From: Bacteroidales bacterium UBA7574
GTDB lineage: Bacteria; Bacteroidota; Bacteroidia; Bacteroidales; Paludibacteraceae
Length of the DNA: 6,432 bases
NCBI GenBank assembly: GCA_002479035.1
Contig: DLLA01000145.1
Span: 1 to 6,432 of the forward strand
Direction: 5' to 3'
Under the pieces are notes generated by a model. That model ran no database searches, was not told the origin of the DNA, and saw only the letters and a list, made by a program, of their open reading frames with translations. Both the position numbers and the translations under genes were made by a program. Positions 1 to 6,310 of this stretch are shown here, piece by piece (within the stretch, counting starts at the first letter, position 1; each line of letters starts with the position of its first letter).

Positions 1-185
1 AGATGAATCTTTTAACCACATAGATTTTAGTTGATTTATTTGTATTTGTTTATTTGTTAGTTCTCAACGCCTAATCCCCCACACGCCCCATCCATGCCCA
101 TCCGCAGCCCCATCCGCCACAATACCTCACACCACATAGCAGCCCTCTTTACGAGAAGACTCACAACAACCCCACAATCACCGCG
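1..185 (-). other. 5' leader of a leftward gene beyond the left edge (inferred)
   Basis: No convincing gene lies here. The stretch is downstream of the leftward promoter at 186-217, so it is best read as the 5' UTR of a gene whose body is outside the window. A - strand ATG at 21-19 opens a frame that stays open to base 1 (seven codons) and could be that gene's start, but seven codons cannot prove it. A 26-codon - strand frame (137-57) rich in Gly and Met overlaps simple repeats and is probably chance. Confidence 0.35.
85..117. repeat. three imperfect 11-bp tandem repeats
   Basis: Units start at 85, 96 and 107 with an exact 11-bp period, built on GCCCCATCC, GCCCATCCG and GCCCCATCCG. The - strand, which is the probable transcript, reads as GG/GGGG runs separated by short spacers. 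It lies in the inferred leader of the leftward gene. No function can be assigned. Confidence 0.6.
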
Positions 186-217
186 CAAAGGTACAAAAAA
201 TATATGAGTGTGGCAAA
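186..217 (-). promoter_or_regulatory. Bacteroidetes-type promoter, leftward
   Basis: On the - strand a -7 box TACCTTTG (193-186) is preceded by TTTG (217-214), leaving exactly 20 bp between TTG and the -7 box. This matches the known Bacteroidetes primary-sigma consensus. Transcription should start near 180 and run out of the window to the left. An imperfect 14-bp palindrome, ATTTCCATGAAAAT (217-230), abuts the -33 box and could be an operator, though it may be chance. Confidence 0.75.
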
Positions 218-281
218 TTTCCATGAAAATCATCCGAAAAACATACCTAAAAGTAGTGAACGAGAAATTATCTGGGGAGAG

Positions 282-312
282 TTGCAGGTGTTGCGAAATT
301 GTTGTAACTTTG
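282..312 (+). promoter_or_regulatory. Bacteroidetes-type promoter of the cstA-engB operon
   Basis: TTG (282-284), a 20-bp spacer and TAACTTTG (305-312) match the Bacteroidetes -33/-7 consensus exactly in geometry. Transcription would start around 317-320, giving a 5' UTR of about 140 nt before cstA. It is divergent from the promoter at 186-217, with about 64 bp between the two -33 boxes, so a regulator bound there could act on both. Confidence 0.75.
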
Positions 313-332
313 CAAATTGTTTAGGAGATGAC

Positions 333-370
333 CTCGGCAAGGTCTCGGCATCCTCTCGGCAAGGTCTCGG
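333..370 (+). repeat. two 16-bp direct repeats in the cstA leader
   Basis: CTCGGCAAGGTCTCGG occurs at 333-348 and again, identically, at 355-370 (period 22 bp), within about 60 nt of the expected transcription start. A 17-codon frame (ATG at 328, TAA at 379-381) spans both copies. It could be a leader peptide, but the AGGAG just before its ATG is too close to be a normal ribosome site. The repeat itself is certain; its role is unknown. The rest of the leader (371-461) shows nothing clear. Confidence 0.8.
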
Positions 371-461
371 TAAATGAGTAACCAAGAATGGCAAGTGCAG
401 GATGGGGATCGTGAGAACTTACGAAATATGAACTATAAATGAAGATTGATTAGAAAATGAT

Positions 462-1976
462 ATGATTACATTTGTCATTGCACTCATCGCCTTAGTAGTG
501 GGCTTCTTGCTCTACGGCACGTTGGTGGAGCGCATTTTCGGTATTGATACGCAGGCGAAGACACCCGCACTCACCAAGACGGACGGCGTGGACTTCGTTC
601 CTATGAAGCCTTGGCGTATCTTCCTGGTTCAGTTTCTCAATATCGCAGGATTGGGACCTATCTTCGGTGCCATTATGGGTATCTTCTATGGTCCTGCGGC
701 GTTCCTGTGGATAGTGTTCGGCACTATCTTCGCAGGCGGTGTGCATGACTACCTGAGCGGAATGATGTCCGTGCGCAAAGGCGGTGCATCGCTGCCAGAT
801 ATTATCGGAAGCGAATTGGGGAAAGGTGTGAAGATGTTTATGCGTGTGCTGTCGCTGGTGTTGCTTATCCTGCTGACAACCACGTTCCTGAGTGGTCCTG
901 CCACACTGCTGCAAGGCTTAGCCTCTCTGGGTACAATGACGTTTCATGAGCACCTCATCCCTATCGTGTGGGTGCTGATTATCTTTGCCTATTACGTGTT
1001 GGCGACCGTCCTGCCCGTGGACAAACTGATAGGGCGTTTCTATCCTATCTTCGGGGCGGTGTTGCTGTTTATGGGGTTGGGCATTATGTTCGTGATGCTC
1101 GGTTGGCACAGTGGCGAGATGCCCGAACTGACCGACGGCTTGCATAACCGCCAGACCAACGGACTGCCGCTGTTTCCGATGATGTTCGTGAGCATTGCCT
1201 GCGGGGCAATCAGCGGTTTTCATGGCACACAGTCGCCTCTTATGGCGCGGTGCATTACCAATGAGCGTCAGGGACGTTGGATATTCTACGGGGCAATGGT
1301 AGCGGAGGGTATTCTCGCCCTGATATGGGCTGCTGCGGCAGGTACGTTCTTTGCTGACCCCGAACAAGGGCTGTATGGCATTGACGGACTGCAAGCCTTT
1401 GCCGCACAGCACCCCGGGGAGAACATTGCCGCGCTGGTGGTTGACAGGATTTCCCGCTCATGGCTTGGTATGGTAGGCGGTGTGCTTGCCATTATCGGTG
1501 TGATTGCCGCGCCTATCACTTCGGGTGACACCGCTTTGCGCAGCGCACGACTGATAGTAGCCGACTTCCTGCACCTCGACCAGCGTCCCATACGTCATCG
1601 GTTGATGATTGCTATTCCGCTGTTTGTCTGCGTGTTCGGTATGGTATTCGTGGACTTCGACATTGTGTGGAGATACTTTGCTTGGACCAATCAGACCTTG
1701 GCGGTATTCACGTTGTGGGCGGGAACGATATTCCTATACAAGAACGCGCGCACGCGAGGAAAAGACAAGTATGGCTTTGTCATCGCTATGGTGCCGGCGT
1801 TGTTTATGACGATGGTCAGTGTCAGTTATATCTTCATTGCGCCGGAGGGCCTCCGCTTCTGCCAGATGGGCATCAGTTGGGCGGCATATCTGATTGCTGC
1901 TGTTGTTACAACCGCTTGCCTGACAGGCTTTTGCCTTTGGTATAAGAAAGAGAATACACAACCCTTAACACGCTGA
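462..1976 (+). CDS. cstA: CstA-family carbon starvation protein, inner-membrane transporter
   Basis: A 504-residue polytopic membrane protein with about 13 hydrophobic segments. Family hallmarks are visible: [16 protein letters not shown] (58-73), [12 protein letters not shown] followed by a basic stretch (92-107), HGTQSP (254-259) and [10 protein letters not shown] (354-363). CstA proteins belong to the APC-type transporters; characterised enterobacterial and Campylobacter members take up peptides or pyruvate and are induced on carbon starvation. At 504 residues this is much shorter than E. coli CstA (about 700), as is usual for Bacteroidales members, so substrate should not be copied from E. 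coli. ATG 462 is the first start after an in-frame upstream TGA, and no Shine-Dalgarno is visible. It is the first gene of the operon; engB starts 5 bp downstream. Family is sure; substrate is inference. Confidence 0.93.
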   Translation: MITFVIALIALVVGFLLYGTLVERIFGIDTQAKTPALTKTDGVDFVPMKPWRIFLVQFLNIAGLGPIFGAIMGIFYGPAAFLWIVFGTIFAGGVHDYLSGMMSVRKGGASLPDIIGSELGKGVKMFMRVLSLVLLILLTTTFLSGPATLLQGLASLGTMTFHEHLIPIVWVLIIFAYYVLATVLPVDKLIGRFYPIFGAVLLFMGLGIMFVMLGWHSGEMPELTDGLHNRQTNGLPLFPMMFVSIACGAISGFHGTQSPLMARCITNERQGRWIFYGAMVAEGILALIWAAAAGTFFADPEQGLYGIDGLQAFAAQHPGENIAALVVDRISRSWLGMVGGVLAIIGVIAAPITSGDTALRSARLIVADFLHLDQRPIRHRLMIAIPLFVCVFGMVFVDFDIVWRYFAWTNQTLAVFTLWAGTIFLYKNARTRGKDKYGFVIAMVPALFMTMVSVSYIFIAPEGLRFCQMGISWAAYLIAAVVTTACLTGFCLWYKKENTQPLTR

Positions 1977-1981
1977 CGCTT

Positions 1982-2593
1982 ATGATAACTTCCGCTTCTT
2001 TTGTGGTTTCGAGTCCCGATGTGGTGTCGTGTCCGCAAAGCACGCTGCCCGAATATGCGTTTATCGGGCGGAGCAATGTGGGCAAGTCGAGCCTTATCAA
2101 TATGCTGACCCATAACCCACGCTTGGCAAAGACCAGTCAGAAGCCGGGTAAGACGTTGCTTATCAATCACTTTGTTATCAATGCGGGCACGCCGCAAGCA
2201 TGGCATCTGGTGGATCTGCCGGGCTACGGATATGCGCAGGCGGGGCTGAAACAACGAGAGAAACTGCGCGCTATGATTGAGCGGTACTGCCTGCTGCGCC
2301 AGCCGTTGGTCAGTATGTTTGTGCTCATAGACTGCCGCCACGAACCGCAAGCCATTGACCTGCAGTTCATGGAGTGGCTTGGCGAGAACGAGGTGCCGTT
2401 TGCGATTGTCTTCACCAAGGCAGACAAACTGACGAAGAGCCGTCTTGCACTCAACGTGGATGCCTACCGCCAGAAGATGTTGGAGACGTGGGTGGAGTTG
2501 CCGCCAGTATTCGTGACTTCTGCCGAAAAGGGTATGGGCGAAGGCGAACTCTTGGCATATATAGAGGGATTGAATAATGATTTGGGACGGTAA
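1982..2593 (+). CDS. engB: EngB/YihA/YsxC ribosome biogenesis GTP-binding protein
   Basis: A 203-residue single-domain TRAFAC GTPase. All G motifs are present: G1 GRSNVGKS (29-36), a G2 region with GKT (56-58), G3 DLPGYGYA (78-85), G4 TKAD (145-148) and G5 TSAEKG (179-184). Length matches the family (about 195-210 residues). EngB acts in the cytoplasm in late assembly of the large ribosomal subunit and is essential in many bacteria. It starts 5 bp after the cstA stop, and its last 17 bp overlap the next gene, so it appears translationally linked to both. Nothing is missing or truncated. Confidence 0.96.
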   Translation: MITSASFVVSSPDVVSCPQSTLPEYAFIGRSNVGKSSLINMLTHNPRLAKTSQKPGKTLLINHFVINAGTPQAWHLVDLPGYGYAQAGLKQREKLRAMIERYCLLRQPLVSMFVLIDCRHEPQAIDLQFMEWLGENEVPFAIVFTKADKLTKSRLALNVDAYRQKMLETWVELPPVFVTSAEKGMGEGELLAYIEGLNNDLGR

Positions 2594-3137
2594 CGAGGAT
2601 ATATGTGCGGTGCATTGTGAGGCAAAGCGCAGAGTGGTGCAAGATGAGTTGGATGCCCTCCGCGAGGAACGGCGTCCGTATGTATTTCTGACCGATAAGA
2701 TGCAGGCTGTGAGTGAGTTGCGCCGTATTCTCGTACCCATAACGATGCTGGAAGAAGAGGTGTATAAGGCGGAAATATGCACCTATCTTGCTCGCAAAAC
2801 AGGGGCAACCATTGTGCTGCTTCGGGCGAATGATTATGGCTCACATGCCCGCCAAAACACACAACGTATCATCACGCATATCCAAACGGTGGCTGAACGT
2901 ACGGGGGAACAGATACACTATGAAGAAATGGTGGGGCAAAAGGACAGTTTTCACCTCAATCAGGAAGCCGCACAGCGTGCCGACACAGACCATCAACTAT
3001 TGCTACTGACCGCCAGCCGTGAGTATGGTCTGGACGATTGGCTGTTTGGTCCGCCCGAGCGCGCAGCCATACTGCATAGTCCTGTACCCGTGATGCTCAT
3101 CAATCCGCGTGCCGATTTGTTCTCGCTGTGCGACTGA
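2577..3137 (+). CDS. UspA-like (universal stress protein fold) protein
   Basis: A 186-residue soluble protein without signal peptide. From about residue 49 it follows a UspA-like alpha/beta pattern: strand RRILVPIT (49-56), helix, strand [12 protein letters not shown] (75-86), helix, strand [13 protein letters not shown] (139-151) and a final strand PVPVMLINP (169-177). The usual Usp nucleotide loop G-x2-G-x9-G-(S/T) is not intact: the region reads [16 protein letters not shown] (147-162), with Pro where Ser/Thr is expected, so ATP binding is doubtful. Residues 1-48 are a charged extension that may not all be used; Met42 is an alternative start. The start at 2577 overlaps engB by 17 bp in another frame, consistent with coupled translation. 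Its last 125 bp are repeated at 4503-4627. Fold assignment is fairly good; the role is unknown, and a stress or nutrient link with cstA is inference. Confidence 0.8.
   Translation: MIWDGNEDICAVHCEAKRRVVQDELDALREERRPYVFLTDKMQAVSELRRILVPITMLEEEVYKAEICTYLARKTGATIVLLRANDYGSHARQNTQRIITHIQTVAERTGEQIHYEEMVGQKDSFHLNQEAAQRADTDHQLLLLTASREYGLDDWLFGPPERAAILHSPVPVMLINPRADLFSLCD
3013..3137 (+). repeat. direct repeat, left copy (3' end of the UspA-like gene)
   Basis: These 125 bp match 4503-4627 in the same orientation with 11 differences and no gaps (about 91% identity), including a perfect 40-bp run at 3013-3052 / 4503-4542. Homology stops abruptly on the left (3012 versus 4502) and ends at or a few bases after the stop codon. 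The two copies are offset by 1490 bp and bracket the lipoprotein unit. Confidence 0.95.
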
Positions 3138-3201
3138 AGAAATGAATATCTTGTTATGTGGGCATTGTCAAGGTGTAAGGTATGTGTAGATAAAATAAAC
3201 G

Positions 3202-3231
3202 AAAGGCTACCTAAATGAATAGATAGCCTTT
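3202..3231. terminator. bidirectional hairpin terminator
   Basis: AAAGGCTA (3202-3209) pairs with TAGCCTTT (3224-3231) across a 14-nt loop. On the + strand the arm ends in TTTT, and on the - strand it runs into TTTCGTTTATTTTA. It sits between the converging stops of the UspA-like gene (3137) and the lipoprotein gene (3254), as expected for a shared terminator. Confidence 0.75.
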
Positions 3232-3253
3232 TGATTTGCAAAGTATATACCGA

Positions 3254-3973
3254 TTACTTTGTCTTTGCAGGGGCTTGTGCTTTGCTTGCCTGTTTCTTAA
3301 TCTTTTTCTCCATGCGGTTGAGTTTTTTTGTGTCCTTTTTGACTGCTTTCTCTATACTCTTATTCGGGCGTTTCAACGTTAGGTTGTAGTCATTCAGGAC
3401 TTTTACCTTTGTACGCAACATCTCCACCTCTTTCAATTCCTTAGCATACGAAATCTGAGCACTAATCTCGTCCATAAACTCATTTTCATGACGTTTGCGG
3501 TCACTACGTTTCATGGTTGCGAGTTGACCAGAGCCTACAATATCCATACTTTCGGTATCAAAAATAGGATTATTGTAGTCCTCTATGGCAGCATCGTCAG
3601 AATCCCAACCGATGATATTGAGGACCTTGAAGTATCCCGGAGCACTGATAAGCACGGCATTACCACCTTCTTCATAAGCCTTCTTTGTCGCCTTTTCCAA
3701 GAATTTCTTTTTAAGTATGTGGTCATGGAAGAATACAAAAGAGAACGGCGAATAAAGGTTCACACTGAGAACCTTGAACTCTCCCTGAATCTCCGCCTCG
3801 GACATATATACCCGCACTTTGGACTTGATTTCACGGTCGTTCTGCGAAGTCATACGCAGATTGTAGTTGGTGTACATTGTCTTTGTTGGGTACACATGAT
3901 GAGCACAAGACGGGAGCAGCATGATTGCTAACATAAGCAGCATTAAACAATTGATTTTCTTCATTTTATTCAT
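3254..3973 (-). CDS. small lysine-rich lipoprotein of unknown function
   Basis: A 239-residue protein with a lipoprotein signal: basic N-terminus (MNKMKK), hydrophobic stretch (about 9-20) and lipobox LPSC with Cys23 as the acylation site. Residues about 50-120 alternate strand-like and helical stretches (VRVYMSEAEI, FKVLSVNLYSPFSF, then KATKKAYEEGGNAVLISAP), loosely recalling small YbjQ/RcsF/DUF4156-type envelope domains; this is only an impression. Residues about 160-239 are highly charged, probably helical or coiled, and end in a Lys/Ala-rich tail. The frame is open further upstream to 4147, but that extension lacks a signal and is rejected. ATG 3973 and ATG 3964 are equally plausible starts; neither has a Shine-Dalgarno. 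It is transcribed alone, from the promoter at 4425-4455. GC is lower than its neighbours. No function is claimed. Confidence 0.8.
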   Translation of the reverse strand: MNKMKKINCLMLLMLAIMLLPSCAHHVYPTKTMYTNYNLRMTSQNDREIKSKVRVYMSEAEIQGEFKVLSVNLYSPFSFVFFHDHILKKKFLEKATKKAYEEGGNAVLISAPGYFKVLNIIGWDSDDAAIEDYNNPIFDTESMDIVGSGQLATMKRSDRKRHENEFMDEISAQISYAKELKEVEMLRTKVKVLNDYNLTLKRPNKSIEKAVKKDTKKLNRMEKKIKKQASKAQAPAKTK

Positions 3974-4419
3974 TGTTTTGTAATTAATAATTGTGTCAAC
4001 CCTTTGCATAGTTGTGTGATGCTTGCGTGCTCCGTGCAGGGCTGACAGGCAGGGAAGTAGCAAGCGTTTTGTTTTTTCTCTTATGTCACAGCGTATTCTG
4101 ATTTTGTGGGGAGTCGGCTCCAAACAGCCCCTGTACATAAAAAACAAAGCGTGGAACCCTATTTCTGCTCATCCTCTCGTTAGGGGCTCTGGTAATGCCT
4201 TGCCAATAAGAATAAACAACAACGTCCACGCAGATATGTACGACGCACCATAGGGCACGAATATACATACCAATGGACGTTCATTGCCTCTTGTTTTGGA
4301 TTGGCGAAATTTACCAGATTTCTAACGACCAAAAACAAGCGTCAATAAACGCCTTGATTTACCATATATGTGTCAGTCACAAAGGTTTACGTCATTGGCG
4401 CACATTTGCGAGACTTACA
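3974..4419 (-). promoter_or_regulatory. long 5' leader of the lipoprotein gene
   Basis: If transcription starts near 4420, about 445 nt precede the lipoprotein start, which is unusually long. The leader has hairpins near its 5' end (see 4290-4355) and another compact one at 4131-4108 (GGGG/CCCC arms around GGCT/AGCC). Short - strand frames (4281-4177, 34 codons; 4268-4086, 60 codons) carry no family signal and look like chance. I see no known riboswitch or tRNA. Confidence 0.4.
4290..4355 (-). promoter_or_regulatory. attenuator-like pair of overlapping hairpins
   Basis: Reading the - strand, AAGGCGT (4355-4349) pairs with ACGCTT (4342-4337, one bulge) and is followed by GTTTTT, like a weak intrinsic terminator. 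CTTGTTTTTGG (4339-4329), containing that T-run, can instead pair with CCAAAACAAG (4299-4290), one bulge, enclosing an inner GAAAT/ATTTC stem (4322-4318 / 4310-4306). The two structures share 4339-4337 and so compete. A seven-codon frame (ATG 4365, TGA 4342) ends inside the first hairpin. Pairing is seen in the sequence; regulation is inference. Confidence 0.4.
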
Positions 4420-4424
4420 CGGCG

Positions 4425-4455
4425 CAAAGGTACAACAATTATTCGATTTGTACAA
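4425..4455 (-). promoter_or_regulatory. Bacteroidetes-type promoter of the lipoprotein unit
   Basis: On the - strand TTG (4455-4453), a 20-bp spacer and TACCTTTG (4432-4425) match the Bacteroidetes consensus. The -7 box and the following GCGC are the same as in the promoter at 186-217. I found no comparable site nearer to the lipoprotein start, so this is the best candidate despite the long leader. Confidence 0.7.
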
Positions 4456-4472
4456 GGTAACTATGTAGCAAT

Positions 4473-4500
4473 GATAAAAAATAGTTGAGCCATTCTCAAC
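4473..4500 (-). terminator. intrinsic terminator of the glycosyltransferase operon
   Basis: On the - strand GTTGAG (4500-4495) pairs with CTCAAC (4489-4484) around a 5-nt loop, followed by TATTTTTTAT. This is an ordinary rho-independent form. It is the first terminator after the stop of the membrane protein gene at 4646, and it lies about 18 bp upstream of the -33 box of the lipoprotein promoter, insulating the two units. Confidence 0.65.
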
Positions 4501-4502
4501 AT

Positions 4503-4627
4503 CCAGCCGTGAGTATGGTCTGGACGATTGGCTGTTTGGTCCTCCTGAACGCTACGCTATACTGCATAGTCCTGTACCTGTGATGCTCATCAATCCGCGT
4601 GCGGATTTGTTCTCGCTATGCGACTAA
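4503..4627 (+). pseudogene. orphan 3' fragment of a UspA-like gene (right direct repeat)
   Basis: The fragment encodes the last 40 residues of the UspA-like protein, from SREYGLDD to the C-terminal LFSLCD and a stop, in an open frame but with no start or N-terminal part. Against 3013-3137 there are 11 base differences: seven synonymous sense-codon changes, one stop swap (TGA to TAA) and one fully replaced codon (GCA to TAC, Ala to Tyr). That pattern means the copy diverged mostly while it was part of a working gene and was cut off later. It lies 18 bp from the converging membrane protein gene, probably the ancestral position of the gene's tail. It should be transcribed only in antisense, within the glycosyltransferase operon 3' UTR. 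Confidence 0.9.
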
Positions 4628-4645
4628 CGAGAGAAGGTTCCTATT

Positions 4646-6310
4646 CTATTTGTTATGCTTCTTGCGGCAGTAGAGTTTACGACGCTCCATTTCGGGATTG
4701 TAAACAACGGGGCTGTTTTCGTCCTCGGGAGTGCCGACATAATAGACATCAAAATCCTCCGGCCAGCCCCACGGCATCTGGTGCAGTTCGTCAGCCACCA
4801 CAATGGAATCCCATTTGCATAGGAAAATAAAGTCCGGCTGCAACATAGCCGATTTATCAAAGTAGTGGAAGTTCTCAATCTGGTGAAAGTTCGTGGCATT
4901 CACAGCATCGAAAGCATACAGGCAACAGTAGTCAAATACCGCGGTAAACACTACCGATTGGTGAGGTGTGTAGTTGTACTGCTCAAGGATGTCATATACC
5001 CTATCCAAGTACACCTTTTGCCGTTCCTCGATGGCGAGTTCCGCAAAGTACTTGTTTCCCCGCGTAAAATGGTAGGTATCATCACGTTGGCTATATGCTT
5101 TCACCACATTGACCAACGGCAGACAATAGAGCAACAATGCGGCAACGGTTACCCGTTTCCAGTTCTCCGTCGGGTGCTGGTATTCCCGCCCGAACAACAA
5201 GAACAACCAACCCGCCACGAAACACGCTACTCTGCCACCCAAAGCACAGTTGGTACCCAACGGCGCAACAAGCGGGAAAGCAAACAAGAACAAGTACAAC
5301 CATGTATCCCGATTCCGGAAAGTATCCCATGTGATGTGGCAGCGATTGGAGAACAAGAACGGTATCAGCACCACACTTGACAGGAACATGGACGGATAAA
5401 CCTGCGGCTTCACCTGATAATGGTAGTATATCCCTATCAAAGCGATATATGCCAATGCTGCCAAGTATTTGTTATTCAAGCGAGAAGACAAGGCATAGGC
5501 TCCGGTAAATGCCAGCAAGACAAAGATACAATCCCGTGCAAACAATCCATATTGCACCAAAAAACTCAACCCATCGTAGCGATAACCGCTCTTGCCGATA
5601 TAGCCTGCCGCAAAGCGCATTGCGTCAATCACTTCGCATATATTGCACACCACAAGGTGCATATATGCCACTGCCAAAAGCACACCACATATCCCAGCAG
5701 CCCAATAAGTGAACATCCGGCGTTTGTCGCTCCAATAGAGGATACCTATCAGTACCGCTACGCACAACAAAAGGACTAATGCTGCAGGGATAATGATAAA
5801 GCAAGCCAAGCCCAAACATACGCCACAGACAGCGGCAAACAGGGCTTTTGTCCATGTCCGGCTGCTGTAATGGAACAGCATGAATGCACATAACGCCCAC
5901 GCAAGGACGGCAGTCTGCATGGGTACATAACTCAATCCTCCGCCAAAGGGGAAATATACCAAGTAGGTGACAGCCAGATATTTGAAGAACTTCGTTTTGT
6001 CATAGACTATTGCCGCCGTTGTGGCAATCACCAAGATTGTCGCCCATATCAAGATGCTTGATGCCAGATAAGAAGACACCTTGCTTGTCAAGTCCAAATA
6101 CGGGAACCAATGTACGGCAATAAGGTTCCATTGCGATTTGCCGGTGATGACGCTCATATCGTACGCCTCCTGCAATTTCAACAGGAAATATGCCTCATCG
6201 TACGCAGTGAAAAAGCCATATCGGAATGTACCGACTGAAAGAATGCTCAAGATGACCAATACGGTGATTATCAACAGATAGAGCCAGTTCTGCTTAAAGA
6301 AATGTTTCAT
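4646..6310 (-). CDS. polytopic membrane protein, probable GT-C-type glycosyltransferase
   Basis: A 554-residue protein with a first membrane helix at about 9-29, roughly ten more hydrophobic segments to about residue 405, and a C-terminal soluble part (about 406-554) probably facing the periplasm. The first loop after helix 1 carries an Asp-Glu pair (TAYDEAYFLLK, D38/E39), where GT-C enzymes such as ArnT and PMT keep their catalytic acidic residues. Length and topology also fit GT-C enzymes that take sugar from a polyprenyl-phosphate donor. Its start overlaps the stop of an upstream GT2 gene (ATGA, 6310-6307), implying coupled expression and a shared pathway. Substrate and acceptor cannot be read from the sequence. 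It could also be a non-catalytic membrane protein of a glycan locus. The gene looks intact. Confidence 0.7.
   Translation of the reverse strand: MKHFFKQNWLYLLIITVLVILSILSVGTFRYGFFTAYDEAYFLLKLQEAYDMSVITGKSQWNLIAVHWFPYLDLTSKVSSYLASSILIWATILVIATTAAIVYDKTKFFKYLAVTYLVYFPFGGGLSYVPMQTAVLAWALCAFMLFHYSSRTWTKALFAAVCGVCLGLACFIIIPAALVLLLCVAVLIGILYWSDKRRMFTYWAAGICGVLLAVAYMHLVVCNICEVIDAMRFAAGYIGKSGYRYDGLSFLVQYGLFARDCIFVLLAFTGAYALSSRLNNKYLAALAYIALIGIYYHYQVKPQVYPSMFLSSVVLIPFLFSNRCHITWDTFRNRDTWLYLFLFAFPLVAPLGTNCALGGRVACFVAGWLFLLFGREYQHPTENWKRVTVAALLLYCLPLVNVVKAYSQRDDTYHFTRGNKYFAELAIEERQKVYLDRVYDILEQYNYTPHQSVVFTAVFDYCCLYAFDAVNATNFHQIENFHYFDKSAMLQPDFIFLCKWDSIVVADELHQMPWGWPEDFDVYYVGTPEDENSPVVYNPEMERRKLYCRKKHNK

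Larger units (their letters stand above)
3138..4502. other. putative inserted lipoprotein cassette between direct repeats
   Basis: The segment between the two repeats holds one - strand gene with its own promoter at the right and a terminator at the left. Sampled 60-base lines inside it are about 35-52% GC, mostly near 40%, against about 60% in a line sampled from engB. Base composition, self-contained transcription and flanking repeats of a gene's 3' end together suggest gain by recombination at the tail of the UspA-like gene. No integrase, transposase or terminal inverted repeats are visible, so the mechanism is unknown. Local duplication followed by deletion is an alternative. Confidence 0.5.

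Noticed and set aside
918..1412. 164-codon open frame on the - strand within cstA
   Set aside because: Antisense to conserved CstA motifs; no family features.
1826..2782. 318-codon open frame on the - strand
   Set aside because: It lies wholly antisense to the cstA end, engB with all its G motifs, and the start of the UspA-like gene, and its composition (many Arg, His, Gln) is typical of a shadow frame.
3488..3931. 147-codon open frame on the + strand
   Set aside because: Antisense to the lipoprotein gene, which has a clear signal peptide and lipobox; it lacks any start context or domain.
3986..4001. TTGACA on the - strand just before the lipoprotein start
   Set aside because: No -10-like hexamer at proper spacing, and Bacteroidetes do not use the E. 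coli -35/-10 consensus.
4021..4077. GCTTGC/GCAAGC inverted repeat followed by GTTTTGTTTTTT, terminator-like on the + strand
   Set aside because: The loop is about 33 nt with no good inner pairing, and no + strand gene precedes it within the cassette.
3974..4147. Longer start for the lipoprotein gene (ATG 4147)
   Set aside because: The added 58 residues would bury the signal peptide inside the protein; the lipobox requires a start at 3973 or 3964.
4273..4488. 71-codon + strand open frame between the lipoprotein gene and the UspA-like remnant
   Set aside because: It runs antisense through the lipoprotein promoter and leader hairpins, has no recognisable family and no promoter of its own.
3138..4502. 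Insertion sequence or transposon between the repeats
   Set aside because: No transposase, no terminal inverted repeats, and the flanking repeat is a 125-bp coding tail rather than a short target duplication.
4865..5779. Two + strand open frames (4865-5380 and 5420-5779)
   Set aside because: Both are antisense to the membrane protein gene, whose reading frame is continuous with membrane segments; they are Gln/His/Pro-rich shadows.
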